DNA from: Cypionkella sp.
GTDB taxonomy: Bacteria; Pseudomonadota; Alphaproteobacteria; Rhodobacterales; Rhodobacteraceae
Direction of reading: 5' to 3'
Length of the DNA stretch: 11,609 bases
NCBI GenBank assembly: GCA_023255415.1
Contig: JALRIN010000055.1
Coordinates: forward strand, 1-11,609
Below, piece after piece: positions 1-6,495 of the stretch (position 1 is its first letter; every line of letters starts with the position of its first letter). Below the pieces are notes generated by a model. The model was not told the DNA's origin. It made no database searches and was given only the letters and a program-made list of their open reading frames with translations. The position numbers were made by a program, and so were the translations under genes.

Positions 1-358
1 TATAGCCGTAGATCGCATCGGCATTCACCTCTGGCACGATCAAAGGCACATCGGCGTCATAGCGGTAAAGCGACGAGTTATCGATGACAACGCAGCCCGC
101 AGCCGCAGCCTTGGGGGCGTAAATCTTGGTCGCATCCGACCCAACGGCGAACAAAGCAATGTCCCAGCCGGTGAAATCAAAACTGTCAAGATCCTTGGTC
201 TTCAAGGTCTTATCGCCAAAGCTGATCTCAGTGCCCAGCGATTTTCGTGACGCCAAAGCGACGATTTCATCAACTGGGAACTCGCGCTCGGCGAGGATAT
301 TCAGCATTTCGCGGCCCACGTTGCCCGTGGCACCCGCGACGACGACCTTATAGCCCAT
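1..358 (-). CDS. asd: Aspartate-semialdehyde dehydrogenase, N-terminal part (runs off the left edge)
   Basis: This enzyme converts L-aspartyl-4-phosphate and NADPH to L-aspartate 4-semialdehyde, the branch point of lysine/diaminopimelate, threonine and methionine synthesis in the cytoplasm. Reading from 358 leftward, the protein begins MGYKVVVAGATGNVGREML. This is the Rossmann dinucleotide-binding segment with the GATGxVG loop at about residues 9-15, as is usual for Asd. It is followed by a LASRKSLG segment near residues 35-42, the site that normally contacts the NADP phosphate, and by VIDNSSLYR near residues 91-99 and LIVPEVN, both characteristic of Asd. About 119 residues are present of a usual length near 340, so the catalytic Cys and His lie outside the window. 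The start is fixed by an AGGAG at 366-370, seven bases upstream. It follows the MFS gene ending at 458 on the same strand, but a 99-bp gap with inverted repeats suggests separate transcription. The identification is firm. Confidence 0.95.
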   Translation of the reverse strand, partial: MGYKVVVAGATGNVGREMLNILAEREFPVDEIVALASRKSLGTEISFGDKTLKTKDLDSFDFTGWDIALFAVGSDATKIYAPKAAAAGCVVIDNSSLYRYDADVPLIVPEVNADAIYGY

Positions 359-365
359 CGGGGTT

Positions 366-370
366 CTCCT
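366..370 (-). promoter_or_regulatory. Ribosome binding site of asd
   Basis: The minus strand reads AGGAG followed by seven bases and then the ATG at 358. This canonical Shine-Dalgarno sequence supports the chosen asd start. Confidence 0.8.
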
Positions 371-376
371 ATAATT

Positions 377-395
377 GTCTTTGACCATCAAAGAC
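377..395 (-). repeat. Perfect 8-bp inverted repeat in the asd leader
   Basis: The minus strand reads GTCTTTGA-TGG-TCAAAGAC, a perfect 8-bp inverted repeat around a 3-base centre, ending only six bases before the AGGAG of asd. It could be a regulator-binding palindrome or an mRNA stem-loop controlling access to the ribosome binding site. It is not followed by a T-run on either strand, so it does not look like an intrinsic terminator. The symmetry is seen directly; the function is unknown. Confidence 0.5.
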
Positions 396-398
396 GTG

Positions 399-411
399 GC
401 GCTGTTAGCGC
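399..411. repeat. Short inverted repeat between the MFS gene and asd
   Basis: GCGCT-GTT-AGCGC forms a 5-bp GC-rich stem with a 3-base loop. GGCGC at 398-402 can alternatively pair with GCGCC at 415-419. Read on the minus strand it lies after the MFS stop (458) and before the larger repeat at 377-395. It may be part of a weak terminator for the transporter transcript, but no clear T-tract follows. Confidence 0.25.
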
Positions 412-457
412 AAGGCGCCGCCCGTGGAAAGCGGATTCGGTGCTCTGCCATCCGCAA

Positions 458-1618
458 TCAGTCGGTGCGATCCTTTGACCACAGGTAGGCGGTCAGACCA
501 AAAGCAACAAGGCCCGCATAGGCCAACATGACGCCGATATAGGGAACATTCGGCGGCGCAGGGGTCAGGGCGGCGTGCAGATGCCCGGTCGCATATTGCA
601 TCACCCCGGTGGTGCCGATGCCAAACAGGTTAATCAGCGTCACGCCCCGCCCGGTCAGATGCGGCGGCAAAAACGCCCGCCCATGCGCCATGACCATCGG
701 AAACGAGGCACCAAACAGCCCAATCGCGGGCAAAAGCAGCATCGGCTGTGTTTCAGGAAAGACGGCAATGGTAAGCAAACAGGCCAAGACAATGGCATTT
801 CCGCCAAAAATCAGCCCTTTACGGGTGCCAAAAATCCGCTCGAGCGGACCATAGGCGAAATTGCCCGCAACCATCGCCAAGCCCATAACCAAAGTCACCC
901 GGCCAATCTCTGCGCGATCTGCGTCGAAGACATCGCTTAGATAGGGCCCGGCCCAAAGCCCGCGCAGACCCGCAGCCGGCGCATAGCAAGCCGCCATCAT
1001 CAGAAAAATCGGCCAAAGCGCTGGCATCCCCAACAGATCCAACACCGAGCCTTTGTGCCCGGTTTGGCTGCGCGCGGGGTCGCGCACAAAGACCAGCACC
1101 GCTAGGGCGGTCAGCAGGGTCAGCGCCGCCAAAACCCAGATCGTGCCGCGCCAGCCCAACAGATCGACCGCCGCCGACAAAGGCAACGAGGCCGCGATAT
1201 TGCCCAGCGAGCCGATGCCGATCACCATCCCCGCCAAAGTGCCAAAAGCGCTTGGTGGATACAGCCGCGCAAACAGGAAATAGGCCGCCATCAGCACCGG
1301 CGCACAGCCCGCCCCGATCAGCACCATCGCGTAGATAATTGCATTTGGCCCGGTGGCCGAGGCAAAAATCGCCGCCCCCACCGCTCCCACAACCAACAGC
1401 CCCGAGGTAGTGAGCCTTGGCCCAATCCGGTCCAGCGCTGCCCCCACCGGCAGCTGCATCAGCGCAAAGGCCAAGAACCAATAGCCCGAAGCCGTCGCCA
1501 AAATCTCGGGCGTTGCCCCCAGATCGCTGGCCAACACCGGGCTCAGCACCGCCAAAAAGGCGCGGTAGAATTGGCTTAAAACATAGCCCGCGATCAGGGC
1601 AATCAATCCGGCCCTCAT
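458..1618 (-). CDS. Major facilitator superfamily transporter (substrate unknown)
   Basis: The product is a 386-residue inner-membrane permease with about 12 hydrophobic segments, the normal length for the MFS. The N-terminal helix begins MRAGLIALIAGYVLSQFYRA. The conserved loop between helices 2 and 3 is visible as LPVGAALDRIGPRL near residues 55-68, corresponding to the family motif G-x-x-x-D-R-x-G-x-R. A short LSAAVDLLGWRGT segment at the end of helix 5 is also typical. The ATG at 1618 overlaps the TGA of the upstream MFS gene (ATGA, 1615-1618), so translation is probably coupled. The open frame extends to 1702, but that region encodes a basic, Trp/Arg-rich stretch inside the upstream gene, so I reject the longer start. 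The sequence does not reveal the substrate. It is distinct from, not a recent duplicate of, the neighbouring MFS protein. Confidence 0.88.
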   Translation of the reverse strand: MRAGLIALIAGYVLSQFYRAFLAVLSPVLASDLGATPEILATASGYWFLAFALMQLPVGAALDRIGPRLTTSGLLVVGAVGAAIFASATGPNAIIYAMVLIGAGCAPVLMAAYFLFARLYPPSAFGTLAGMVIGIGSLGNIAASLPLSAAVDLLGWRGTIWVLAALTLLTALAVLVFVRDPARSQTGHKGSVLDLLGMPALWPIFLMMAACYAPAAGLRGLWAGPYLSDVFDADRAEIGRVTLVMGLAMVAGNFAYGPLERIFGTRKGLIFGGNAIVLACLLTIAVFPETQPMLLLPAIGLFGASFPMVMAHGRAFLPPHLTGRGVTLINLFGIGTTGVMQYATGHLHAALTPAPPNVPYIGVMLAYAGLVAFGLTAYLWSKDRTD

Positions 1619-2859
1619 GCAGCTTGCCCCATCAGTGGCTTTTCGCGGATTGGCAGATGCACCAGCGCCGAAAACGCACCAACGCCAACGCCAATCCACC
1701 AAACCGTGGTATAGCCACCGGTCAGGTCATAAAGCTTGCCGCCCAGCCAAACGCCGAAAAAGCTGCCGATCTGGTGGCTTAGAAACACAAAGCCGTAAAG
1801 CGTGCCCATATAGCGCAGCCCGTAGATATGCGCGACCAGACCCGAGGTCAGCGGCACCGTCGCCAGCCACAAAGCCCCCATGCTTAGCGAAAACGCCAGC
1901 ACGGTAAACGGCGTCATCGGCAGCAGAATAAAGGTCGCAGCAATCACCGTGCGCGCGGTGTAAATGCCTGCCAGCAGGTATTTCTTGGAATAGCGTTTGC
2001 CCAACCAACCCGCGAAGATGCTGCCGCCAATATTGGCCAAACCAATCACCGAAATCGCAATCGCCCCCAGCGCCGAGGTCGAGGTGACGCCAATCCCCGC
2101 AAGCAAGCCATTGGCCGAAATCGGGCCGCATTTTTCCGTCACAAAGGCAGGAAAATGCGCCGTCAGAAACGCGAGCTGATAGCCGCAAGAGAAAAAGCCC
2201 AGAAAAATCATCGTGTAAGACGGGTCTTTGAAGGCGCGCTTCAGCACGGTGCCCAGCGATTCCTCAAGCTCTTGCTTGCTGGCCACGCTTGGGCTGCGCA
2301 GAAATGGCAGGGCGGCAAGCGCGGCAATAATCACCACCGCAAAGATCAAGAATGTGGTTTGCCATGGGTAAAACGCCAGCAGCCCCTCGGCCACAGGCGC
2401 GCCGAACACTTGGCCCGCCGAACCCGCCGCCGTCGCAATGCCCAGCGCAAGGCTGCGGTTCTCGGCACTCGCAGCACGCCCAACGATCGCCAGAATAACC
2501 CCAAAGCCGGTGCCCGCGATGCCAAAACCCACCAGGATTTCCAACAGCTGCATCTGCGCCGGCGTATGGGCAAAGGCAGTCAGCGCCAGACCAGCGGCAT
2601 AAAGAACCGCCCCCGCAATAATGGCGCGGCGATCCCCCAACCGCTCGGCAATCGCGCCAAAAATCGGCTGACCAAAGCCCCAAGCAAGGTTCTGAATGGC
2701 AATCGCAAGCGAGAAATCTGAACGGGCCCAGTTAAACTCGGTCGCGATCGGGATCTGGAACACGCCAAAGCTTGCACGAATGGCAAAGTTGAACATCAAG
2801 ATCACACAGCCGGCGATCAAAACCGGGGTGAAAATCGCGACTTTTTGGATAGATGTCAT
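1615..2859 (-). CDS. MFS transporter resembling the oxalate/formate antiporter (YcxA-like) group
   Basis: The product is a 414-residue inner-membrane transporter with about 12 predicted helices. The start MTSIQKVAIFTPVLIAGCVILMFNF leads straight into helix 1. The segment FAIRASFGVFQIPIATEFNWARSDFSLAIAIQNLAWGFGQPIFGAIAERLGDRRAI matches the general pattern of the oxalate/formate antiporter-like group of MFS carriers (R-x-S-F-G-V-F...; W-x-R-x-x-F-S; G-x-x-x-D-R-R). Members of this group move mono- or dicarboxylates, but assignment beyond 'organic anion or other small solute' would be a guess. The ATG at 2859 has AGGAG at 2866-2870 with six bases of spacing. An in-frame start at 2907 has no such site. 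It is the first gene of a two-gene unit with the downstream MFS gene (4-base overlap) and is divergent from the alpha-glucosidase across 138 bp. Confidence 0.87.
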   Translation of the reverse strand: MTSIQKVAIFTPVLIAGCVILMFNFAIRASFGVFQIPIATEFNWARSDFSLAIAIQNLAWGFGQPIFGAIAERLGDRRAIIAGAVLYAAGLALTAFAHTPAQMQLLEILVGFGIAGTGFGVILAIVGRAASAENRSLALGIATAAGSAGQVFGAPVAEGLLAFYPWQTTFLIFAVVIIAALAALPFLRSPSVASKQELEESLGTVLKRAFKDPSYTMIFLGFFSCGYQLAFLTAHFPAFVTEKCGPISANGLLAGIGVTSTSALGAIAISVIGLANIGGSIFAGWLGKRYSKKYLLAGIYTARTVIAATFILLPMTPFTVLAFSLSMGALWLATVPLTSGLVAHIYGLRYMGTLYGFVFLSHQIGSFFGVWLGGKLYDLTGGYTTVWWIGVGVGAFSALVHLPIREKPLMGQAA

Positions 2860-2865
2860 GGCAAG

Positions 2866-2870
2866 CTCCT
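2866..2870 (-). promoter_or_regulatory. Ribosome binding site deciding the start of the first MFS gene
   Basis: AGGAG on the minus strand lies six bases before the ATG at 2859. It selects this start over the in-frame ATG at 2907. Confidence 0.8.
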
Positions 2871-2906
2871 GCAACGCGACAGGGTTAGCGGAAGCCTTGA
2901 CCCGCA

Positions 2907-2920
2907 CAAAGCGCTAAATT
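2907..2920 (+). promoter_or_regulatory. Candidate LacI-family operator half, copy 1
   Basis: The sequence CAAAGCGCTAAATT has the AGCGCT palindromic core with an A-rich left arm. It matches the perfect palindrome at 2958-2967 at 8 of 10 core positions. LacI-family sugar repressors commonly bind palindromes with a central CG flanked by AAAG/CTTT. It lies just downstream of a TTGACC. The assignment as an operator is inferred. Confidence 0.4.
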
Positions 2921-2956
2921 GTGTCTGTTACAAACGAAGCCCCTTTGCAGCGCGCC

Positions 2957-2972
2957 CAAAGCGCTTTAAATT
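2957..2972 (+). promoter_or_regulatory. Candidate LacI-family operator, copy 2 (perfect palindrome)
   Basis: AAAGCGCTTT at 2958-2967 is a perfect 10-bp palindrome with a central CG, the general form of LacI-family operators controlling sugar genes. It is flanked by C on the left and AAATT on the right, so the 16-base unit closely repeats copy 1 exactly 50 bp upstream. It lies 30 bp before the alpha-glucosidase start. Alphaproteobacterial alpha-glucoside regulators of the AglR type would be the natural candidates, but no regulator gene is present here. Confidence 0.5.
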
Positions 2973-2987
2973 CGCGAAAACAGCTTT

Positions 2988-2991
2988 GGAG
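2988..2991 (+). promoter_or_regulatory. Ribosome binding site of the alpha-glucosidase
   Basis: GGAG lies six bases before the ATG at 2998. A GTG directly precedes that ATG (2995), but only three bases would separate it from GGAG, so ATG is preferred. Confidence 0.7.
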
Positions 2992-2997
2992 CGGGTG

Positions 2998-4599
2998 ATG
3001 ACAGAATGGTGGCGCGGGTCAGTGACCTATCAGATTTATCCCCGCTCGTTTCAGGACGATAACGGCGATGGCGTCGGCGATTTGGCGGGCATCACCCGCA
3101 GGCTTGACCATATCGCGGCCTTGGGCTGCGATGCGATTTGGCTTTCGCCGTTCTTTACCTCGCCGATGTTGGATATGGGCTATGATGTTGCCGATTACAC
3201 CGATGTTGATCCGGTCTTTGGCACTTTGGCGGATTTCGACGCGCTGATCGCGCGGGCTCATGACCTGGGGCTGAAGGTGATCATTGATCAGGTGATGAAC
3301 CATTCGTCCGACAAGCACCCCTTCTTTGAACAAAGCCGCAAAGATCGCACGAACGATAAGGCCGATTGGTATATCTGGGCTGATCCGCGTCATGACGGCA
3401 CGCCGCCCAACAACTGGCTGTCGATCTTTGGCGGCCCGGCTTGGCAATGGGATGCGCGGCGCAAGCAATATTACATGCACAGCTTTTTGGCCGAGCAGCC
3501 CGAGTTCAACTTTCGCAATCCGGCAGTGCTTGACTATATGGAAAGCGTGCTGCGGTTCTGGTTGGATCGCGGCGTCGATGGCTTTCGCTTTGATACCGTG
3601 AACTTTTTCTACAAAGACGGCATGTTGCGCGACGATCCCGCCGATTTCCGCAACAAGACCGAAGCCCCCGGCAACCCCTATGAAATGCAGTATCACCTGT
3701 TTTCCAAGAACCAACCCGAGAACCTGCCGTGGCTGGAACGCATCCGTGCCGTGCTAGACAGCTATGACGATCGCACCTCGGTGGGCGAAGTTGGGGAATC
3801 GCATCACGGCATTCAGATCATGGGGCAATATACCGCGCCGGGGCGCCTGCATCAGTGCTATTCCTTCGAGATGTTTGGCACCGACTATTCGGCAGGTCTG
3901 TTCCGCCGCAAGATCGAAGAGTTCTTCACCGGCGCGCCAGATGGCTGGCCGATGTGGGCGTTTTCAAACCACGATGTGGTGCGGCAAACCTCGCGTTGGG
4001 CGAAATATGGCATCAGCAACGATGCTTTGGCAGCCCAAGCCGGGGCCTTGTTGCTGTCATTCCAAGGCTCGATTTGCCTTTGGCAGGGCGAAGAACTGGG
4101 CCAGACCGACACGGCTTTGACGCTGGACGAGCTGACCGATCCGCAGGGCATTACCTTTTGGCCCGAACCCATAGGCCGCGACAACACCCGCACGCCGATG
4201 GTTTGGGACAGCTCGGCGCAGGGCGGGTTCAGCAGTGGCACGCCTTGGCTGCCAGTGAAAGCGCCGCAGCTTGCGCGCAATGTGGCGGCACAGGCGGGCG
4301 TTGCGGGTTCGGTGCTGGAAAGCTATCGCGCGATGCTGGCGTTTCGGCGGCAAAGCGAGGCCCTGCGCAGCGGCGCGACGCGGTTTTTTGATCTGCCAGA
4401 ACCGATCTTGGCCTTTGCACGTGGCGAAGATCTGCTCTGCATTTTTAACCTTTCGCCAAAGGCGCTGGAAATCAGCGCTATGGGTTTGGGCGCAGCCATT
4501 GGTCCCTCGGCGGGGGTGGTGCATTCGGGCGGCAAGCTGCAGCTTGGCCCGAATGCCTATGGTTTCTTTACCGGCGCAAGCAGCGCTGTCTTAGGATAG
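2998..4599 (+). CDS. Alpha-glucosidase, glycoside hydrolase family 13
   Basis: This cytoplasmic enzyme (533 residues, no signal peptide) hydrolyses the non-reducing alpha-glucosidic bond of short oligosaccharides such as maltose, isomaltose, trehalose-like sugars or sucrose; exact specificity cannot be read. It starts MTEWWRGSVTYQIYPRSFQD, followed by a DDNGDGVGDL loop (residues 20-29) typical of oligo-1,6-glucosidase/alpha-glucosidase types. The four GH13 regions are visible: region I D97-QVMNH (with the conserved N101 and H102), region II GFRFDT with nucleophile Asp199, region III VGEVGE with acid/base Glu264, and region IV SNHD with Asp326. The C-terminal part forms the usual beta-sandwich domain. 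Length is as expected (about 530-560). The family and AglA-like appearance fit alphaproteobacterial alpha-glucoside use, but the agl ABC importer genes normally nearby are absent. Paired AAAGCGCT sites upstream suggest repression by a LacI-family regulator. It ends convergently with the beta-galactosidase, overlapping it by 9 bp. Confidence 0.94.
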   Translation: MTEWWRGSVTYQIYPRSFQDDNGDGVGDLAGITRRLDHIAALGCDAIWLSPFFTSPMLDMGYDVADYTDVDPVFGTLADFDALIARAHDLGLKVIIDQVMNHSSDKHPFFEQSRKDRTNDKADWYIWADPRHDGTPPNNWLSIFGGPAWQWDARRKQYYMHSFLAEQPEFNFRNPAVLDYMESVLRFWLDRGVDGFRFDTVNFFYKDGMLRDDPADFRNKTEAPGNPYEMQYHLFSKNQPENLPWLERIRAVLDSYDDRTSVGEVGESHHGIQIMGQYTAPGRLHQCYSFEMFGTDYSAGLFRRKIEEFFTGAPDGWPMWAFSNHDVVRQTSRWAKYGISNDALAAQAGALLLSFQGSICLWQGEELGQTDTALTLDELTDPQGITFWPEPIGRDNTRTPMVWDSSAQGGFSSGTPWLPVKAPQLARNVAAQAGVAGSVLESYRAMLAFRRQSEALRSGATRFFDLPEPILAFARGEDLLCIFNLSPKALEISAMGLGAAIGPSAGVVHSGGKLQLGPNAYGFFTGASSAVLG

Positions 4600-6495
4600 T
4601 TTTTGCCAAAGAACACCGGCGGCAGGAATGATCTTGCCGCCCCACTCGACCTCTACCGGATTGTAATTGAAAAAGAACTGATGCGTTTCGGTATCGCGAC
4701 GGCGCAGCCCCTCGGGCAGAGGATCGGTGTCGATGCCCGCCTTATGACACAGCTGCTGCAAGATCCGTGACAGCGCAGTCTCATCCGGCCAACCGGCCAA
4801 ATACTGCAGCCCCTGTGCCGCTATCAGCGCCGGCCAGCCATCGGTTGTGGTTTCCAGCACCTGCGCCGAGGTCTCGATCTTTTCGCGCCAATGCAGGAAA
4901 TTGCCGCCAAGGGTTAACGGCACCGGCACATCTGGCGGCAGGCTTTCCACCCGCGCCACAGTCGCCTTTAGATGCGGCAGATTGGGCGGCAGCGGCAGCG
5001 GAATCGCGAAATCTGCGGTCTTGGAATTGCTGCGCGGGCCAATAAGGCTTTGGCCCTGATGCATCGCCAAAGCCGCCAGCAGGGGCTGCGACATCGTCGC
5101 GACGCCAGGGGCCAGCACGATCGGATAAGCCGACAGATCGGCGGTATCGGGCGGCAAAATATCAACATTCAGCCCCAGCCTGCGCAAACCCCTGTAGGTT
5201 TCAAACACTTGCCGGAAATAGCTGTAATCGCGGCCCTGCGGCTGCGTCTCCCATGCCCAGGCCGAGGCATAGTCAAACACCAGCCCCACTTGGGCGCGGG
5301 CGGTGCCGACATCGGGCATCTGCGCCAGTTCTTGGGCGACCTGCCCGGCTTCGTGATAGGCGGGGGCGGCGACGGAATCGGGCCGCAACATGCCCGCGTG
5401 CATCTGTTCTTGCGCAAAGGGTGCTTGACGCCAGCGGAAATAGCACACCGCCTCGGCGCCATGGGCAAAGGCCTCCCAAGCCCAAAGCCGCGCCATGCCG
5501 GGCAAGGGGTCGGGGTTCCACGGCGCCCAGTTCACGGGGCCCGGCTGCTGCTCCATCACCCACCAGCGGCCACGGCCAACGGCGCGATACAGGTCGTGAT
5601 GAAAGGCCTGAAAATCAGGATCACCTTGGCGCACAAAGCGGTGCTTATGCGCGGGCGTCGCGGCCAGCCTGTCAGACAAAAACCCCAGCGGATAGGCATC
5701 CCAAGCGGCAATATCCAGATCGGCGCCCACATCAAAATGATCGAAATCGGTGATCTGGCCCATGTAGTTATGGCTGATCGGCGCTGCGCTGTGTTTGCGC
5801 AAAATCTCGACCTGCAGGCGGTTAAAGCTCGCGACCTCGTCACTGGCAAAGCGGCGATGCGCCATCACATGCGCGGGGTTTGCTTCGGTCACGGTCAGGT
5901 TTGGCAGCGCAATCTCGTCAAAGCTGGCATAATCCATCGACCAGAACACATTGCCCCAAGCACGATTAAGCGCCTGCGGTGATTGATATTTCTGCGCGCA
6001 CCAGTCGCGAAAAGCCTGACTAGCCGCCTGCGAATACGACAGCACCGTGTCATGGCAGGCATATTCGTTATCGGTCTGCCAAGCCGCAACATAGCGGTTC
6101 TTGCCATAGCGTTCGGCCATGGCGGTGACGATGCGCGCGCATTCCACACGATAGGGGCGGTGGCTAAAGCAATAGTGTCGGCGCGAGCCAAAGCCGCGCG
6201 GTTTGCCGTCACGGTCCAGCGCGATCATATCAGGATATTTGCTTAGCATCCAACGCGGCGGCGTCGCGGTCGGCGTGCCCAGCACCACCTTCAGCCCCGC
6301 AGCCCCCAGCACGTCAATCGCGCGGTCCAGCCAGCCCCAATCATAGCTTCCCTCGACGGGTTCCATCAGCCCCCAGGCAAATTCACCAATCCGCACCCAA
6401 GTCAGCCCAAGTGCCGCCATCCGCGCGGTATCTTCGGCCCATTGTGTTTCGGGCCAATGTTCGGGGTAATAGCAGACGCCAAGGCTTCGTTTCAT
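4591..6495 (-). CDS. Beta-galactosidase, glycoside hydrolase family 42
   Basis: The product (634 residues, no signal peptide, therefore cytoplasmic) releases beta-linked galactose from lactose-like or galacto-oligosaccharides. The start MKRSLGVCYYPEHWPETQWAEDTARMAALGLTWVRIGEFAW is the hallmark N-terminus of GH42 TIM-barrel enzymes. The acid/base lies in AWQTDNEYACHD (Glu144) and the nucleophile in WWVMEQQPGPVNWAP (Glu315). The barrel spans roughly residues 1-390, a trimerisation-like domain 391-600, and a short beta domain (HQFFFNYNP...) the end. Length is slightly below the usual 650-690. The cysteine cluster that binds zinc in the Thermus enzyme is reduced to Cys109 and Cys147, so that metal site is probably absent. 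Its ATG overlaps the stop of the lactonase gene (ATGA at 6492-6495), making it the last gene of the dgoK-dgoA-lactonase-GH42 unit. GH42 enzymes can favour beta-1,3/1,4/1,6-galactosides over lactose; the preferred substrate is unknown. Confidence 0.94.
   Translation of the reverse strand: MKRSLGVCYYPEHWPETQWAEDTARMAALGLTWVRIGEFAWGLMEPVEGSYDWGWLDRAIDVLGAAGLKVVLGTPTATPPRWMLSKYPDMIALDRDGKPRGFGSRRHYCFSHRPYRVECARIVTAMAERYGKNRYVAAWQTDNEYACHDTVLSYSQAASQAFRDWCAQKYQSPQALNRAWGNVFWSMDYASFDEIALPNLTVTEANPAHVMAHRRFASDEVASFNRLQVEILRKHSAAPISHNYMGQITDFDHFDVGADLDIAAWDAYPLGFLSDRLAATPAHKHRFVRQGDPDFQAFHHDLYRAVGRGRWWVMEQQPGPVNWAPWNPDPLPGMARLWAWEAFAHGAEAVCYFRWRQAPFAQEQMHAGMLRPDSVAAPAYHEAGQVAQELAQMPDVGTARAQVGLVFDYASAWAWETQPQGRDYSYFRQVFETYRGLRRLGLNVDILPPDTADLSAYPIVLAPGVATMSQPLLAALAMHQGQSLIGPRSNSKTADFAIPLPLPPNLPHLKATVARVESLPPDVPVPLTLGGNFLHWREKIETSAQVLETTTDGWPALIAAQGLQYLAGWPDETALSRILQQLCHKAGIDTDPLPEGLRRRDTETHQFFFNYNPVEVEWGGKIIPAAGVLWQKLS

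Larger units (their letters stand above)
2860..2997. promoter_or_regulatory. Divergent intergenic region between MFS gene and alpha-glucosidase
   Basis: This 138-bp region must hold the start signals for both the minus-strand transporter unit and the plus-strand alpha-glucosidase. It contains two related AAAGCGCT elements (2908-2917 and 2958-2967). A TTGACC at 2897-2902 could serve as a plus-strand -35 element, with the first AAAGCGCT element immediately downstream where a repressor would block RNA polymerase. I could not identify a convincing -10 element on either strand, so the promoter positions are not resolved. Confidence 0.55.

Noticed and set aside
1619..1702. Longer N-terminus for the second MFS gene starting at 1702
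   Set aside because: The extra 28 residues lie inside the upstream gene, are Trp/Arg rich and unlike an MFS N-terminus. The ATGA overlap at 1615-1618 is the better start.
2919..2933. TTGT-N7-ACAA inverted element between the two AAAGCGCT sites
   Set aside because: Only four base pairs of symmetry, expected by chance in AT-richer intergenic DNA; not enough to propose a GntR-type site.
2845..2997. Longer N-terminus for the alpha-glucosidase starting at 2845
   Set aside because: The extra 51 residues would overlap the divergent MFS start and the operator-like sites, and GH13 homology begins exactly at the ATG at 2998, which has a GGAG.
4972..5982. A 336-codon open frame on the plus strand inside the beta-galactosidase gene
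   Set aside because: It is the shadow of a strong GH42 gene in a GC-rich genome. The product is basic and without recognisable domains.
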